From: Sabellastarte sp. h YS-2021
Lineage: Eukaryota > Annelida > Polychaeta > Sabellida > Sabellidae
Assembly (NCBI GenBank): GCA_964017235.1
Contig: OZ024938.1
Coordinates: 50,380,332 to 50,444,331 of the forward strand
DNA: 64,000 bases
Direction of reading: 5' to 3'
How positions within the stretch are numbered: position 1 is the first letter of the stretch; each line of letters starts with the position of its first letter. Position numbers and translations under genes: made by a program. Under the pieces are notes generated by a model, which was given only the letters and a program-made list of their open reading frames with translations, did no database searches and had not been told where the DNA came from. Positions 1 through 14,500 of this stretch are shown piece after piece.

Positions 1-1142
1 AAATTTGTACAATCCAAATTCCAAGGATGAAGTTTTTTTTTCTTTATCTTCTTGAGGGATAAAATTTAAAAGTAAATGTCATAACTCAAAAGGATTATTT
101 TATGTTTACTATTCATCATTTTGTTTGAATAATATGTGAAAAAGTCGATATACATGTATATCTGAAAAATGCAAAAATATCAGCTGGGAAATGCATTTAA
201 ATGAATGTAAAAACCCCACATCCTTTAAAGGCTGTGTGGGTATTGTTTTTACCCATGGTGGGCAGTGGGAAAACTCTTGTCCTGATTGAGTCTCAGAAAA
301 TACAAGGTATAGGACGTTGATACTTGGTAGGCACATTAGTTAGGGGGTGTAGGTTTGCAATGTGATGGTGTGACCTTGATTTGACCTTTTACATTGCCAT
401 AGTGATCTTGACTTTAAAATCTTTGCTGTGCTGTATCTTGGAAACCGTAAGGATGTTGATACTTGATAGAGACATTGGTTTGAGGGTATAGGTGTGTATC
501 ATCGTGGTGTGACCTCAGTTTGAAATTTTACCTTGCTGTAGTGACCTTGACCTTTAAAATCTTGTCTGGGCTATATCATCAGAAACTGTAAGGTGTATGA
601 TCTTGATACTTGGTAGGCACTTGGGTTTGGGTTGTAGGTGTCCAATGTCATGGTGTGACCATGCTGTAACCTTTGACCTTGAATCTTCTAGAATATTTCT
701 ACGGCTATATTTGAGACATGTTTCTCCTATCACATGGAGATACATGGATTGCTGCAACTGAATATTATATATACTTTTACTTTATTGTTTTATCTCCATT
801 GACTGCTATAGTTCAATTTATGAATTTTACAGCTTCATAACTTCAATTAATTTTACTTACTATGACTGGCAATTTGCTTTTGATTTGTCTTGACAGTGTT
901 TTGATAATTTGTCTTTACATACATTTTCTGTCTCTTAAGTGTTATTGGTCCTGTACCTTTTCCTAATTACACTGTAAGTTGTATGTATAATGGTGTCCAA
1001 TGTTATTTCCCCAAGCTGTGGTGTACTGGCATCTCTGATGCTATTTTTCATAATTGCGGTATGTTGCAATTTCTCTTGTCACTTGCCTATCTGCTGACAA
1101 TGCCCCACCGTGGGACATTGAACTCCTCTTGCTGTGTTTCAG
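1..1142. other. Upstream COASY intron (no exon seen)
   Basis: I searched for the expected GGTFD-type exon ending in two bases of an arginine codon and did not find one. The stretch holds the tandem repeat listed separately and otherwise AT-rich sequence with no signal I can name. Confidence 0.5.
318..745. repeat. Tandem repeat, about three units of 136-149 bp
   Basis: The phrase TGATACTTGGTAGGCAC recurs with changes near 318, 454 and 603, along with GACCTTGACCTTTAAAATCTT and a phrase like CTGTATCTTGGAAACCGTAAGG. A diverged single unit of the same family appears at about 20450-20530. Confidence 0.75.
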
Positions 1143-1237
1143 AATCCACACTGGACATAAGATTCTGTTGAGTGAGACATGTCTTCTAGCCAGAGAAAGT
1201 ATCACAGTTGGAGTCACAGACAACACCATGCTAAAAA
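1143..1237 (+). CDS. COASY: COASY exon a (PPAT HxGH motif)
   Basis: The acceptor is tgtgtttcag and the donor gtaagt. It encodes RIHTGHKILLSETCLLARES and following residues. HTGH is the PPAT version of the HxGH nucleotidyltransferase motif. It enters with two bases of a codon from an unseen upstream exon and leaves in phase 1. Confidence 0.9.
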
Positions 1238-4200
1238 GTAAGTCATGTTCATATTTTGACAATCCCCCAAAACCAACTTGTTTATGTTAAAATATTGTGA
1301 TAAGCATAGTATATGAAAGTGTCCAAAGGCGGTGTAGTTCGACAAAAATGAGGGAAACTTGTAAATTCATTATGTTGCAGTGGGAAATCTTACTGATATG
1401 TGTGTATCACATACCCAGTCAGTGCCAAAATGAATACCTGTTAAAATTGAAAGGTTTTGGAAAGACTACATAAACTCTGCAATACTAAATACTAACAGGC
1501 CATACAAGTGTGTAGATATTTTAGTTTATGAAATATTATTTTGAAGTGTTTATTTTTCAACAATACATGTATCAACATGAATGAAATATTGTGCCGTTCC
1601 CAGTCTTTTACACAAAAAAGTCATTCATGCTATAAGATTAATGTATGTATAATAGTCAGTCTCTGACACCAGTCGTTAAAGTTTCATTCATTAAATGTAT
1701 GATTTTGGTTTCAAAATTAAAGATTAAAACATTACATATATGATTATCATACAACCTCTGCTGCCCAACCTAGTATTTCCTTGTAATTTTTTACTGAAAC
1801 ACCTTTGGTATCATATGATGGGGATTCTTTAATATCCAATGTTCTGGTAAAGTGACATTAAAAGTTGAATAAATGCAATATACAGGTAAAGTTGTGGGTG
1901 AACTGATTGAACCAGTCTCCAGTCGTCTGGCCTCGGTGACCAGTTTCCTGTCCGACATCTGTCCACAACTTAACCACAGTGTAGTCCCTATTTCTGACCC
2001 ATACGGACCTTCCATTACTGACCACTCCCTACAGGCCATAGTGGTCAGTGAGGAAACATTAAAAGGAGGTCAGGCTGTGAATGATAAGAGGAAAGAAAAG
2101 GTGAGACTGGTGCAATTATGCTTGCTAACAAAGTGTCATGTATACAGTAAATATATTGAATATTGCCATTATTATATATCACAATCACTAACCTATTGAT
2201 CATCCAGTGGTCAAATTATGTGATACCATGCACAATTTGAGACTAAGTTCAGCTTGATTCTAATAAAAATCCATGAAGATTTGCAATGCGTGTTACCACT
2301 AATAACCAGAAGTGTACTGTAAACATCTGTCATACTGAAGTGATCTTCAGAGGTCAGGTTTGGTTCACAGACTAAAATTATGATGTGATATAAGACTGTA
2401 AGTAACCAAAACATGTAAATGACAAGCACGAACTAGGGAGTAAATAACTTAATTATGCAGCTGTATCAAAGGTCATATTTTGCCTAGAAGTAATAAAATC
2501 ACATTTGGGCTGGAGGTCATGATACCCCATGCTTTTGCATCAAGTCCTGGAGAAGTTAGTGCAGTCAGATCCTATGCCTAAGCCGAAAGTCAAATACATA
2601 TACATGTTTTTTATTCATAAAAAAGCACCTACTATCTTGAGATATAATGATGGAAAAGGTGCATTGCAGTTTAACAAAATTTTCATGATAATATCACAAT
2701 ACGATCACACTTAATACACAAATGTTATTTAGTCACAAATTTCATGACTTTTTACTTTGGTTAGGTCCTACCCACATAAAGTTGTGTCCATTGGATTGGG
2801 AGTCACAGAAAAACAAATAAATGCACCCAAACACTGTGGATGTTGGAATTTCCAGTACAAAGTATAGTGTATAAGCGATATTTCCTCACATGGTCACTGA
2901 CTCAGTGCAATAGAAGAAGATAGAACATACATAGAGTAAGAAATCTAAAATTCGCCACATATCTGAAATTCGCCACATGTGAAAATACTAATAAAATAAA
3001 TGAATTGTGGTGAGATTTGATGACTGTATAGTAAATTAAGTCTTTTTGAACTGAAAAATACCAATTTTTAGACAAAAACATCATTTTCTTCATAAAATTA
3101 ACTAAGGTTTTAGAGGTGGCGAATTTTAGATTTCTTACTCTACAAGTTAAAAGTCTAGTAATCAGTTAATAGCGACTTGTATACAGATATACTTGTTGTA
3201 TTCAGGGTATGAGTGAGCTGAGTATTGAGTGCATTGCACTAGTGCAGGATGCATGCCACTCAAAGTATGAAGAGGAGAAGGTCAGTTCTTCCTCAGGCAG
3301 GAAGAGGTTACTCGGTACACTTCTCAGACCTCCCCAGGTAAGTAGTGATTTTGAGATTCTTTTTATCCATACTAGAGTCAGAGGTACTCAACAATGTTAT
3401 AAATACAGTAGAACCTCTATTATCCAACCTTCTTGAGAAGAAACAATTTGGTCGGATAATAGAAAGGTGGGATAACAGATGGGCTAACATAACAGTTTCA
3501 AATTGAGTTGGAAAAGTGGATTAGAGGTAGGATAACTGAAATTCAGATAATAGAGGTTCGAATAATGGAGGTACTAGTGTATAAAAATACAAAAAGTTAG
3601 AATAAATATTTGAAGGATATCTATTTTAAACATGGAATGGGTGAGTATGCAGCATAAGCCTGTATGCAGATGACATGATGCCATGCTAGTTGTCAGACCG
3701 GTTCTGAAAATAAAAAGCGATTTCTGGGGCTTTGAAACCAAACGAAATCTGGGATTTTGAAAGTCTGCACTGATATGGTAAAAATTTAATGCGAGCGTAC
3801 ATGAGCCAGATTTTAAAAAGGTAATATGAGACATTTTGAAGTTTATAAACTACTTTTACCATGAATATAAAGTGAAAATGTATGATGTGTCCTCTAATTT
3901 ATATGTTCTTTATTGTTTTGACGATGTATTAACCAATAGAAAGCCTAATATAATGACATTTTCAATAACCGGTACTTAAATATTCTTTTTCTTTTGCGGA
4001 TTTTGTTATTTCTACCTAACTAAAACGAAGTGTGGTATGCCGTTTACCATTCACATCACTATATCCTGCTGTGTAATCTCAACTAAGTAACATACAGACA
4101 GTATATAGAAATAGGAAGTACCTGGCCCAAGCTAAACCTAAGTATAACAGGCTTAGTATGGTTTTCTGAAACAAGACAAACTTGTCACATGTTAAAATAT

Positions 4201-7200
4201 CTGTATAAAAAATAAAAACATTAACTGTTTTTGAATATATATAGTTTGTAATACAAAAGGATGTGTGAATTCATTTGGAATAATAAAAAGTAGTAGTACA
4301 CAAGTCCCATTGCATATCTTTACAAAATTAATATTCACTTTTATATATTTAAACTTTTGACTGTTATTTTTTCCAAAGTATTCATTGGCTTCCTTTGTAA
4401 TGTCATTCATAAAATTACACTTTTTAATTAGGTATTGTCTTATATGGTGGATTATTACTGTGTAGCAACAAATTTTCTCGCCTCTTTGTAAAATCTGTTG
4501 ACATTCAAGTTTGTAGATCTTATCGTTTACACTTACAGCCTAGTGGTCTAAATTTGGAGGTACTTAGTACTAAGATAGTAAATGTAATGCTGTTTGCATA
4601 CATAGTCAAATAAGGTTGCAGCCATTACCAGTGGTTCCTATCATTGACCCAGTGTTGTAGAGTAGAATAGAAGCATTCACTTAGTGCAAAATTGATAGAA
4701 ATGGTCTCTAATGTGCTACTCCAAAAAGGGCAAGTCCTAAAGCAAACAGAGGTCGTTACCCTGCAAGCCACCACTAGGTGGGGGTAATACGAAGGTGCGT
4801 ATGCCAGTTTGAAAAGGTAGGTGATCCCAAGGTCACCTGACTTACTATATAATTTAGATCTGTTTCTACAGATCTTTTCAATTTAACTTTTGTTCCTCGT
4901 TCCTGCTTGAGTCCATGTTGTGGCTTCCTTTTGAACTGAATCAGACACATAATTACTGAAACACTCCTTGCAAAAATTAAATATATATTTTCAGGCAGCG
5001 CCTTTTTGAAAAAAAAAATTTTTTTTCGTTGCAGTACACAGAGAAAAACCTACCTGCCACACCTTATGTGATTGGACTGACTGGTGGTATAGCCAGTGGA
5101 AAATCCTCAGTATGTAAACGTCTGCAGGGATTAGGTGCGGCAGTGGTCAACTGTGACAAACTGGGTGAGTACTGACTTGAATTACAATAATGTTTTGAAA
5201 CTGAGACCCCCAAAACAAAAATTCTGATTTGGTTTGTTTAGTATTAGCCTAGCTATAAAATCTTCAATTTGTCTACATGAAATGCAAACAAAAATGTACT
5301 TTATTCGTGAGTAAATGTATTGGGTATTAAGTCATTGCATATTAACAAAACACAATATTAACCATTTCTGTGCAGTATGTTATGTATTTTTCTTACAGAA
5401 TTACATACATTTTTGGATACCAGTCATTTACATCAGATTCTGTAAAGATGTAGGTCAAAACACTAGTCTTACAAATTTGATATACGGTTATGCATGGGCA
5501 AGGACAAGAAGTCTGTTCATTGTTGGCTAATGTAGAACTTAATGGTGGGACCGTTTCTAGAAGTCAAAACTGATGACTGGGGCTTTGAAATGCATGAAAT
5601 CTGATATTTTGAATGCTTGTTAATGTGCAGTAAAATTATTCGCACAGTGTACATGAGGCAGAACTTGCAACTGGAAATGGTTTTTGCGAGAAATTATTAA
5701 GTACGTAAGCATAATTTTTGCTCAATATAAAGTAAAAATGTGACATATTTTACAAAAGATGTATATTTTTTGTCATTTTGATGAAGTATCAACCATTCGG
5801 TGGTATAACATGATGACGTATTCAATAACCAGTTCCAAAATATTCTTTGCGAATTTCGTTATTTTTGCCAGAAACGAACGAAAAACCACATACCGGTTTA
5901 TCATTCACAACATTAGTAGAACTGAACTTCTGTTACCCAACTCTTCAGTTTTATGAGCATTCTAATATCTTAAAATATAATATTTTCTAAATATGTTTGG
6001 ATAACAGAAATTCTGCGTAATTAATCTTTTCATATAACCTCGTACCAAAGGTTGTTAATGCAGAGTCATGTGATCCAACATCCACCAGTGAAATAAACAG
6101 CTTTAGACTTAAGGCTTATAATGGTATAATCATTGTTGGATTTGTTAAATACTTTCAAAAAAGTATTTACAATATTTTATGAACCGTACTCTTAGCTTAA
6201 GGAGTAAAAAATCGTCTTGTAAAGTATGTAGAAACATGAAGCTCATTGCGCATTGGGATTTGTGTGAGTGTATTGGCCCTCGGATCCCCCCTGACTTGGT
6301 ATAAATTTTGATTGTTATGCTTGACTTTGTTTCACACTGAACTTCATAAGATGTGAATTTCACATTTCTTACTCTTTACAGACACGATGACAAAAGTTGT
6401 GGTTTTCACTAGGGCTGCAAACGGTTACCCGAGCCTCGATAGGTGGTCTTTACTTTTACTCAAGTCCATTTTATCTACTGGACTTGTCACAGCATACTGT
6501 ATCATTGCCTGCGAAACGAAACTTTTATTGCGTTAATACATCCTATCCAATGGACAATTGCTAAACCGGTCGGCGCAGACCGGCCCGCCAAACGCCAGAA
6601 AAAGACGTCCTGTGTTTCCACCGGCTGGCCGGTCCCAGTACTGTGCATTCGCAAGGTGGCGCATGGTATTTACTTCCTGTCTAGACAACATGACGTCATA
6701 GCATCTTTTTCGTTTGGCGCGTGTACTGTGCAGACGTGTTTTCAACAATCTCCAGATATTTTAAAGGAAAGTGTGCATTATGACGGATTTTATACCTTAT
6801 TTGCAAAGAATTTATTGTAAAAGTGTTACCTTCATATCAAGCACGGATATACATCGAGAAATCTGCTGGAAACGCTCCCTAGTTGACTCAATTTAGTGTT
6901 GATGATAGGGCAGTAATCTACGAGAATATGAAGGCAGCCATTTTCTAGTTTCCTCCCATTCAACAATGGTGTTGTTAGGGGCAGATCGACAATATTTAGA
7001 AATATAATGGATATACTACTTACAAGGTAATTTTATCCGTGTTTTTTGTTTGAATGTACCTGCTGTGACCTTCCAGCTACAATCACCATAGAAACGTCTT
7101 TTCTAGTACTACAAATAGAAATCACGGGAAACTTCAGTCTACGTAGTTTTAACACTGTTAAGAAGGAATTCCCCCAGCAAGATGCATTCTTCATCTTCAG

Positions 7201-8521
7201 AGCGCACTGGTACCGACTTCTCTGCTGTATAGCATCAGTCACACCAGCCTAGCTCGAGTATTCAGTGTTTCTTCATCAGAAGCAAGAGATGAATTCTTCA
7301 GATTTCTTCAGAGCGCACTGGTCCAGACATCTTTGCTTTAATGCATTAGTCGACCGGCAAGCTCGTAGTCAGCCGACCTCACCTAGTATTTACATAGAAG
7401 AACTTCATCTTTAATCACTCTCAGTCCCACCCTTGTGGACCCGGCACTTGTGTCGGTAATAAGGGCAGTGGATGGCCAGGAAACTGGTTTGAGTGTACAG
7501 CCGGCTGAGAAGAAGAACCGACTCCAGACCGGCCAGGAATTTCATCTACAGAGCGCACTTGTCCAGGGTTCTCTGCTTTAAAAGCATCAGCCTACCGACC
7601 ATCTCAAAAGAACGCGACCTCTGACGTCATATCCAGTCAGCCAATCGCGTGTCCTTCTGACCCATCACGAAGCAGGTCACGTGTTTTCACCGACCTCAGA
7701 GGTCGGAAGTGCGTTCTTTCAGAACTCACGTCTACTGTATTCCAGTCCCTGCCTTGCAGACCCGGCCTGGTTGTCGGTAGTGGGGTTTGGTGGACTGTAA
7801 AGTTGCCAGCAAGCATCACACCAAGAACGCGAATACTGACGTCATCCCCAGTTAACCAATCGCGTGTCCTCCGACCAGTCACGAAGCTGGTCACGTGGTT
7901 TCACCGACCAGGTCACGAAGTACATCACGTGATTCACCGAACAGGAAGGTCGGAAATGGTCGGAAGATCCGACCAGGTCACGAAGCTGATCGTCATCTGC
8001 AATCAGCCAATCACGTTGTCCCTCCGACCAGCAAGCTGGTCACGTGACACACCGACCAACATTTGTTTCTAAATATAGCTCACAAGGGCTTCCCCAGCAA
8101 CTGTCAAATCTACAAATAAGACGTGCGTTCAAAGATAGTTGTAGAATTGTTTTTCAACAACTGGTTACAAAGTGACTCGACCAGTACCGGCTATACAGCC
8201 TTGTACACTTGTTTTCAACAACTGGTTACAGAGTGTACCGGCTATACAGCCTTGTACACTTGCTTCAACAACCGGTTACAGAGGAATTAATGGAGGAAAC
8301 TGAATTCAACACAAGATAGTTGTAAACTTCATTCAGCAACTGGTTACAGGATGTACCTACGGTCTACACAGCCTTGTACACTTACCTCAACAACTGGTTA
8401 CAAGTGTACCGACTGGTACTGGCTACACAGCCTTGTACACTTGCTTCATTCTATGGGTTACAAGTCTACTAACAGGGTGTTGGCTACACAGTCCTTACTG
8501 TAGTGCTTCAACTCAACTGGG

Positions 8522-8581
<60 letters not shown>

Positions 8582-11500
8582 GGCTAAATCTAGACCAGTA
8601 GCTGTCGAAATTCGTTGGTGACCCCAACCTGCCAGTTTTTGCCAGTTACAAGAATTACTGGTTACAGTACAGTACCGGGTATGGAGTCCGGGTACTGGAC
8701 AGAGTTGCCTAAGGTTAATTGGGTTACAGAGAATTCTTAAACTGGTCAGTGATCTTGATGATAGGACAGTTTCCCAAGCTACTGCCAGGCAACCTTCCCT
8801 TATCACACCTCTCAACAACCTGTTATCGGTGCTGGACTTGACTGCAGAGATAATAATCAATTTTGTCATCAGGTCCGGCCAGGGGACTGACATCTCACAT
8901 ATTACAATTGCTCTGTAAATGCTGCACCTTGCAGGCTGCTGGCCCGGGGCAAAGAGTTTATTAATGTGAAAATAAGACCACAATAAAAACAGAGAGACTG
9001 TTAACCTGGATCATTGTCACCAGACCGGACCAGTGTCCGGAGGGACAGAAAATATTGTCAGAATACCAAATGTCCCAAATGTGGCACACAATCTGCCTAT
9101 AAGGTCCAGACTAAGCCCTTTTTTGGGAACTTAGGAAGCCTTGGGGACTGGACTTTAGGTAGTACAACTGTTGAAGGAGGGATACCTACGTCCATATACC
9201 TATACAAGAACAATCCAGGAAATGCCTGAGATTTCACATCCAAGGTCGGGCATACCAACTCAAGGCCCGGCCATTCGGGTTGTCCACAGCACCTTTTGAG
9301 TTCACCGTGATACCAAGCAGGTGAAATTGATGGCCATACACAAGGATTTAAGAGGCCACCAGTACCTAGACGGCTAGTTGGTGAGAGCCAGATCCCACCA
9401 GGCTTGTCTCCAAATACACAGGAACTAGTAAATAATGTGTCAGCAACTGGGTTGGCTAATGAACTTAGAGAAATCAGAGCTGGAGCCTAATCAAGACTTT
9501 GATTTTGTAGGCTACCAGTTTCGACTTCAGGTCTGATCGGTTCCGACCGACCCTGGACTGGGTACAGAACCTTCAAGAGACTGTTAAAACTGCTATCCCT
9601 ACCGGCTTGCCCGGTCCGGGAATTCATGTCCTTGATAGGTTACTAACATCTACAGAAAAGCATGTTAATCTAGGCAGACTTCATATGAGACCCATACAGT
9701 GGCATCTCAAAAAAAAAACAGCTGGAGGGTACCAGAATCACTGGAAAAGGTGATCCAAGTCCCCAGGTCCCTGCACCCCCATTTTCAATGGTGGCTGAAG
9801 GAAGACAATGCACTTACAGGCCAACCATTACACCCAATAAAACATGCTCTGCAAATATTTACAGACGCATCAATAGAAGGGTGGGGCGCTCACTTAGATG
9901 AGCACTTGGCAGGAGCAACCTGGTCCCCTCCGGGAAGCAAGTTGTATATATAAACTATCTAGAACTTTAAGCAGTTTTTTCTGACTTTAAAGAGTTCTAA
10001 GACCTTTGCTTAAACAAGATAGTACTTGTAGCAACTGACAACACCACAGTAGTGTCATACATAAAGGAAGGAGGAATGCGGTCGGGCCCACTTTGTGCCC
10101 TACTATGGAGAATCTTGACCTGGGTACCAGGAAACAAGTGACTCTAAGCACGACACATTCCAAGCCGGCCTAATGTGGTAGCAGACAGGCTGTCCAGGCT
10201 AGGCCAGACCATCCAAACAGTGGTTTCTCCTTCCAGAGGTCTTCCACTCTATGCAGTAGGTGGCACCGGCCCAAATAAACTTATTTGCCACGAGGTTCAA
10301 CAACAAGTCGCCTCTGTTTTGTGTCACCGGTACCGGATCCCCTGGCCACAGCAGTGGATGTGCTCAGTCGGCCATGGTAGGATCTAAAAGCATACACCTC
10401 ACCATCAGCCATATTGGGCAAAGTGGTGAAGTTGCAAGACTCCCCATGTAAGAGAATCATTCTGATTGCTCCGGGGTGGCCCAACATGCCTTGGTTTTGG
10501 GATCTAGTGGCCATGTCCAGCCACATCCTGCTGAGCCTGCCCAATCTGTCCAGCCTGTTCACAGCCATTCGATCAGATCCCTCACAGAAATCTGACAAAT
10601 CTTAATCTCCATGCAGGGCTCCTAGAGCCTCAGCAATCGAGGAGCAGGGCTTGTCTGAGGCAGTGGCAGCAAGAATTGAGGCTCCTCAAAGGGGGGTCAA
10701 TCAGATCAGTCTATGAGGCAAATGGGTCATTTTTACCAAGTGATGTATCTTTCATCAGGTGGACTTCGGGCACCACCTGTAAAGTCAGTTGTTTACTTCC
10801 TTAGGTACCTGTTTCAGGACAGGAAGTTGCAGCCCAGTACCATTGATGGTTACAGGTCGGCCATTGCTGATGGTCTAGAAATTTGCCCATCAATTTTAGT
10901 AAGGATGAAAATCTCACTCGTCTCCTGGATAGCTTCCACTGAGACAGACCCAAAGGCCGGAGGGTAACCCCTTCCTGGAACCTCTCCCTGGTTTTTGCAC
11001 CAGCTGACAAGGTTCATTTTGAACCAATTAAAGGCCTCCTTGAAGCATTTGACCTTCAAGTCAGTTTTCCTCTTGGCCCTGGGTTCGGGCAAGCGTAGAA
11101 GTGAGATACATGCTTGGCAAACAGCCCAACACCATTGATGGTTATAGGTCACTCATTCTTGATAAACTGGAAATTCACCCTTTAACATCAGTAAGGACGA
11201 AAATCTCGCTCGTCTCCTGGATAGTTTCCTGAGAGACAGACCCAGAGGCAGGAGTGGCATACCCTCCTGGAACTTCTCACTGACCGTGCACCAGCTGAGA
11301 CTCCTTTTTGATCCAATCAAGGAGGCCCCCTTGAAGCATTTGACCTTCAAGATGGTATTCCTCTTGGCCCTTGGGTCGGGCAAGTGCAAAAGTGAGATTC
11401 ATGCCTGGCAAAACTGATATATTGGACACCAATCCGATTGGTCAAAGGTGTCCCTGTATTCATCACCCAGCTTTCTATCCTAGAATCAGCTGGCCATAGA

Positions 11501-14500
11501 GTGTCCAGTGTGGCCCCTGGGGTTATAACAGCCCTGGCCTCGACTCTGGATAGATCCCTCAAGTCTGACAGGTCCCTCTGTCCGGTCAGAGCATTATGCT
11601 ACTATTTGGACAGGACCTCAGACATCAGGCAGAATAAGGAGGTGGTTTTTTGTCTCCTTTAAGAAAGGTTTCAACAAAGACATCTCACCTGCCACTATCT
11701 CCTCTTGGATCAAGCAGACTGTGATCCTATGTTATGAGCTCTCTGACCAGGAGGCCCACATTTAACATCAGGTTAAAGCCCATGATGTCAGGGCCTTTGC
11801 TGCTTCTAAGGCCTTCCAGTCGGGAGTCTCCTTAGATCCAATCTTGTCAGCCTGCCACTGAAGTCACAATACCTTCACACAGTTCTATATGAAGGGAGGG
11901 GCTTGGGCTGATTCAGAGCTTTACCAATTGGGCTCGGTAGTGGCTGCTCAGCAGATCCACAAGTGGCCCGTAGATTGAGGAGATTTGTATATATGTATAA
12001 ACAGTTTCTTCATGTACATAAGAATTAAGTGTGGCGTGCTTCCTTTGGGAGGTTTATTTGCATTCTGGGACTGAACTCATCCCTCTCTTCCCCTACCTCA
12101 GAGCAGGTCTGCAAAAGGGGGGGGGGGGGTGACGGCGGTATAGCCCCGGGTAACCGGCTGCTGGCAACCGACCATGGCCTTGCAGGGTTTCCTGACCTTA
12201 AAGTCAACCCAGGCCTGGACCTATAGGTCTCCTGACGAAGTCAGCCTAGACCGTAGGTTAAAATTTGCTATTACTTGTGAGTTCACATAAGTCCCTAGTA
12301 ACTTACCCGCCGACCAAGCGGTAGTTATTCAGCAATTGTCCATTGGATAGGATGTATTAACGCAATAAAATTGCAAATTTAATAAGTAAATTAAATTTTT
12401 ATAAGTTAATACCCTATCCAATGGACACACAAGACCCTCCCACCGACCCCGCTATCAGCTTACTAGGGGTCTAATAGTTTTAGACAATGAAAAAGATGCT
12501 ATGACGTCATGTTGTCTAGACAGGAAGTAAATACCATGCGCCACCTTGCGAATGCACAGTACTGGGACCGGCCAGCCGGTGGAAACACAGGACGTCTTTT
12601 TCTGGCGTTTGGCGGGCCGGTCTGCGCCGACCGGTTTAGCAATTGTCCATTGGATAGGGTATTAACTTATAAAAATTTAATTTACTTATTAAATTTGCAA
12701 GTTTCTGTTAAATATGCGACATTTCTACATTTTCGACTCATGATATCAGTTAAAGTTAAAGTTGTGGTTTGGGCTTAAAAATGTATAATTTACTCCCTAT
12801 TCTGTAATACCTGGTTAAATAGAAGACGTTTGTCTTTCAAAATTAGTTTACAGAAGACTTCTAATGGTAGATACTAAATCTTGCGATTACTCGAATTTGG
12901 TTGTCAAAGTGCGGGTACTCTGGGCTATTGTTTAGCACCCGTCCCAGTCCTAATTTTCACATACTTTCCGTAATTCTGCTCATACTGTGAACAGCCTCCA
13001 GCATTTTTCGCATGTGACAATGGGACAGTAGTAATAATCTACAAAAGAATGCAAGAAATAAGAATTATCTCCACAGGTCATGTGAGTTATGTCCCAGGTA
13101 CAGAAGCTTTCAAGCAGATAGCTGAAGAATTTGGTTCTGAAGTGGTAGGTTCAGATGGCCAGATTGACAGAAAATCCCTGGGTAAAATTGTGTTCTCTAC
13201 CAAGGTAAGGTACAACAGTGTGTTCTCAGATTTAATTTAAGAATAGTATTTATTATCAGAGCTTTACAGTTATTGTATCCACTGGATGCCATCCGGTAGA
13301 TACTATGGATTACACATGAGTATGCCGCAGTGTGTAGGGATTTTCCAGTTACCCCACTAGGAGGCCAAGGTATTGTAGGTAGAGTTCTCAAATTTGCAAG
13401 ATATATCCTTCATTATAAAATCTTTCCTGGGAATATTTTCGCCCCATTTTGAAAGACATGATGGCTGCCACGGGTGATTTTCGACTTTCAGCACAGTCTT
13501 TTTGGCTCTCTGGTGCAAAGAGTGTTATACTATTAGGTAGAGATCTCAAATTTGCAGGATATGTGTTTTTTTTTTTTTTTTTTTTTTGACATGCATTACA
13601 TACAAAAAGAAGAAAGTATACACATAAAAAAACAAGGACAAACGATGCACACTTTACATACTCATACAAAAAATCCAGTACAATACAGTCAAAGAAAGTA
13701 TATAGATGTACAAAATTCACAGGAAACAGTGACAGAATTTAACTGGAACAATTTCAATTACTTTAGACAAAAATAACATTTATTCTGTTGCTCTTCCATA
13801 TTCTGTATCCTTTTATTAATATAAGAAACAGTAATCAAATACTTTGTGTGTTACCTAGCGTACAACATTTCTTTTATAATTTTAAGTCTTGCTATTCAAG
13901 CTATTCCATTTTTCTTCCAAAAGCCGATAAAGGTCTCTATTAACTCCTTCAGCTTCTGCCATGAAAATGCACCTGTATATATCTAATTTTTCTTTCACAA
14001 TACTTAAAAAATAAGTAAAATTTAATTCCTGTTTATTTGTTCTACAGTGGTTTAAGTACCATTTTGCTATTGTTATTATAATATTTATCAATTTATTCAC
14101 TGATTGTGTTTCCCCTTTAGGTTTAGTTCCAAAAAGGACTTCACATATTGTAAAGTTTGGATTACTGTGAAGATCCAGAGAATTTAGCATCCATATTTCT
14201 AATTTTTCCCAAAATTGCTTACTATAACCACAAAGATATAAATGATGTTCAATTGTATAAACATGATTGCAATAATTACACAAGGGGTTATCAATAATTT
14301 TCCATTTGTAAAGGTTATAATTTGTGTTAAGTATTCTTGCAGGATATGTTCATAATTACATAATCTTGACTGGGAATAGTTTTAGCCTCATTTTGAAAAA
14401 CAAGATGGCCACCATGGGCGTTTCTTTGTCAGTCATGAAAAGTGCCTGTATCTCCTTATTATTGGTCCTAGAGGTTTGGCATGTGAAACCAACCTGTAGG

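Larger units (their letters stand above)
6523..12700 (+). mobile_element. DIRS-type retrotransposon, copy 1 (broken)
   Basis: This is a tyrosine-recombinase retrotransposon of the DIRS group. It starts TTTTATTGCG and ends AAATTTGCAA, with terminal inverted repeats (6523-6713 and 12486-12700) and an internal complementary region (12331-12426). No target duplication is seen, as expected for recombinase-mediated insertion. The 5' third holds a promoter-like block and a 60-bp minisatellite. The 3' half holds remnants of the reverse transcriptase/RNase H region (about 9000-10600) and recombinase region (about 10620-11970). It is broken in many places, at least ten. Its 3' half is nearly identical to copy 3, so the two separated fairly recently. 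It lies in COASY intron 4, in the gene's sense direction. Confidence 0.9.
6410..12952. mobile_element. hAT-like MITE split by a DIRS element
   Basis: The left end TAGGGCTGCAAACGG and right end CCCGTCCCAGTCCTA are terminal inverted repeats. The flanking 8-mers gttttcac and attttcac agree at 7 of 8 bases. The right arm (about 12830-12952) closely matches, inverted, the left half of the MITE at 57702-58000. DIRS copy 1 (6523-12700) sits inside. Without it the MITE would be about 365 bp. The MITE is therefore older than the DIRS insertion. Confidence 0.82.

Noticed and set aside
6533-6748. Open frame on the - strand within the DIRS left terminal repeat, recurring at 12509, 37005, 44737 and 50748
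   Set aside because: It is the same GC-rich inverted repeat read in each element end. It recurs because the repeat does, and it has no domain.
8513-8983. 156-residue - strand frame ending in a long phenylalanine run
   Set aside because: The run is only the complement of an A-tract inside DIRS copy 1, and the rest lacks any protein family signal.
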